Source: Bryobacterales bacterium (GTDB taxonomy: Bacteria > Acidobacteriota > Terriglobia > Bryobacterales > Bryobacteraceae). Taken from it: a stretch of DNA of 6,380 nt. How positions within the stretch are numbered: position 1 is the first letter of the stretch; the number at the start of each line of letters is the position of its first letter. The translations under genes were made by a program, and so were the position numbers. Shown piece by piece: positions 5,359-6,380 of the stretch. Location of the stretch: contig SHUN01000177.1 of NCBI GenBank assembly GCA_009697495.1, positions 1 to 6,380 on the forward strand. The letters run 5' to 3'. The notes below the pieces were generated by a model. That model did no database searches. It had not been told where the DNA came from and saw only the letters and a list, made by a program, of their open reading frames with translations.

Positions 5359-6380
5359 ATGCGAAAGATCAAAGAAGTCCTGCGACTTCGATATGAATTA
5401 GACCTCGATCAGCGCCAGATCGCCCGAAGCTGTTCGATTTCGGTCAGCACCGTCCACGAGTACCTGAAACGAGCCGAAACCGCCGGCGTCAGCTGGCCCA
5501 TCCCCACAGAATGGAACGATACGCAATTGCAGGCGGCACTCTTCCCGGCAACCGCCACCCCGATTCGGCCGTGCAAAGACACGCTCGATTTCGAGGAGAT
5601 CCAACGGCAGCTCCGCAGCAACCGGCACGTCACGCTGCAATTGCTTTGGGAGGAGTACCGGGCTGCGAACCCTAACGGCTACCGCTACAGCCGCTACTGC
5701 GAGCTGTTCCAGCGCTGGCGCAAGACGCAAAGCGTGGTGATGCGCCAGCAACACACGCCAGGCGAGAAGGCGTTCATCGACTGGGCCGGCGCCACGATCC
5801 CCATCCATGACCGCCACTCCGGCGCCGTCCGCCAGGCGTCACTATTCGTGGCCGTCCTCGGCGCCAGTTCCTACACCTACGCCGAAGTCACGCGTGACCA
5901 GCAGATGGAATCCTGGATCCGTGCCCACGAACATGCCTTCGCCTTCTGGGGCGGCGTGCCATCGCTGACCGTGCCAGACAACACCAAGACCGGCGTCAGC
6001 AAGGCCTGCCGCTACGATCCGGACATCAACCCGACCTACCAGAACTTTGCCGTCCATTACGGCTTCGGCGTGGTGCCCGCGCGGCCCTACCGGCCCCGCG
6101 ACAAGGCGAAGGTGGAAAGCGGCGTTCAGATCGCCCAGCGCTGGATCGTCGCCGTACTGCGGCACCGCCGTTTCTATTCGGAAGCGGAGGCCAATGAAGC
6201 CGTCGGCGAGTTACTCGCCAGGATCAACGAAAGGCCGTTCCGTAAGCGCGACGGCAGTCGCGCCTCCCGGTTCGCCGAGCTCGATAAACCGGCTCTGAAA
6301 CCGTTGCCGGGGGAACCATTCGATCTGAGCGATTGGGCGCAAGCCCGCGTGAATATCGACTATCACATCGCCTTCGACGG
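5359..6380 (+). CDS. istA: IS21-family transposase IstA, 5' part (open at the window edge)
   Basis: The frame is open for 340 codons to the last base, with no stop. Residues about 1-38 (MRKIKEVLRLRYELDLDQ, then RQIARSCSISVSTVHEYLKR) form an N-terminal helix-turn-helix that would bind the terminal repeats. A linker region follows (about 40-130) with LPSNRHVTLQLLWEEY-like features typical of IstA, here LRSNRHVTLQLLWEEY (86-101). The integrase-like (rve) catalytic core starts at GEKAFIDWAG with Asp141, continues with SLTVPDNTKTGV carrying Asp207, and closes with KAKVESGV carrying Glu253. All three DDE residues are present, with 45 residues between the second and third. FRKRDGSRASRFAEL (294-308) is the usual post-core segment. 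IstA proteins are typically around 500 residues, so about a third is missing from the window. IstA cuts and joins DNA and works with the ATPase IstB, expected just downstream. Nothing seen suggests inactivation. Confidence 0.95.
   Translation, partial: MRKIKEVLRLRYELDLDQRQIARSCSISVSTVHEYLKRAETAGVSWPIPTEWNDTQLQAALFPATATPIRPCKDTLDFEEIQRQLRSNRHVTLQLLWEEYRAANPNGYRYSRYCELFQRWRKTQSVVMRQQHTPGEKAFIDWAGATIPIHDRHSGAVRQASLFVAVLGASSYTYAEVTRDQQMESWIRAHEHAFAFWGGVPSLTVPDNTKTGVSKACRYDPDINPTYQNFAVHYGFGVVPARPYRPRDKAKVESGVQIAQRWIVAVLRHRRFYSEAEANEAVGELLARINERPFRKRDGSRASRFAELDKPALKPLPGEPFDLSDWAQARVNIDYHIAFD

Larger units (their letters stand above)
5029..6380 (+). mobile_element. IS21-family insertion sequence, left part (continues beyond the window)
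   Basis: The unit consists of a non-coding left end with multiple repeated sequences, then a transposase gene of the IstA type read inward. This is the standard IS21-family layout: left repeats, istA, istB, right repeats. The exact tip cannot be fixed because the right end and the target duplication are outside the window. IS21-family ends usually begin with TG. The best candidates are TGAGGGTGGGGA at 5029, 13 bases outside the first repeat, or TGTCAGGGGTGC at 4977. From the first candidate, istA begins 330 bases inside. The flank consists of broken genes, consistent with a region that tolerates insertions. Confidence 0.8.

Noticed and set aside
5398..6165. Minus-strand frames antisense to the transposase
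   Set aside because: The plus-strand frame carries a full IstA DDE core and a good ribosome binding site; the antisense frames are codon-bias shadows.

Overview
The window reads as chromosomal DNA of a GC-rich acidobacterium, most likely from the Solibacter/Bryobacter group. This is inferred from family content, not from a search. Two pieces point there: a broken minus-strand gene of the Solibacter C-terminal-domain type (TIGR03437) at about 4117-4649, and a fragment of an acidobacterial duplicated orphan permease (ADOP, MacB/FtsX-like) at about 4027-4116. The exported YVTN-type beta-propeller at 2614-3705 fits the same background.

Layout. Positions 4-1910 hold two intact housekeeping enzymes on the plus strand, phosphopentomutase (deoB) and triosephosphate isomerase (tpiA), overlapping by four bases. 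Both feed pentose or triose phosphates into central carbon metabolism. A small minus-strand gene for a probable exported protein with a BamE/SmpA-like stretch (1919-2263) converges on tpiA with only 8 bases between the stop codons. A gene-free gap of about 350 bases follows; it probably carries the divergent promoters of that gene and of the propeller gene. The propeller protein (2614-3705) has a twin-arginine-like signal peptide.

From 3706 to about 5028 I see no intact recognisable gene. The stretch looks like a graveyard: an unrecognised GTG-start reading frame behind a strong ribosome binding site, the ADOP scrap, the frameshifted and internally deleted TIGR03437 gene on the other strand, and about 380 bases of unassigned sequence.

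The right part (about 5029-6380) is the left end of an IS21-family insertion sequence running off the window. It has an unusually regular array of 23-bp terminal repeats (five direct copies, two inverted copies, and two copies of a second motif with the same period), a leader hairpin, and the first 340 codons of the IstA transposase with a complete DDE triad. Its istB partner and right end must lie beyond 6380.

I see no evidence of a new defence, biosynthetic or regulatory system. The most distinctive structures are the IS21 repeat array and the two lineage-specific gene remnants beside it. No tRNA, rRNA, CRISPR array or riboswitch was recognised.
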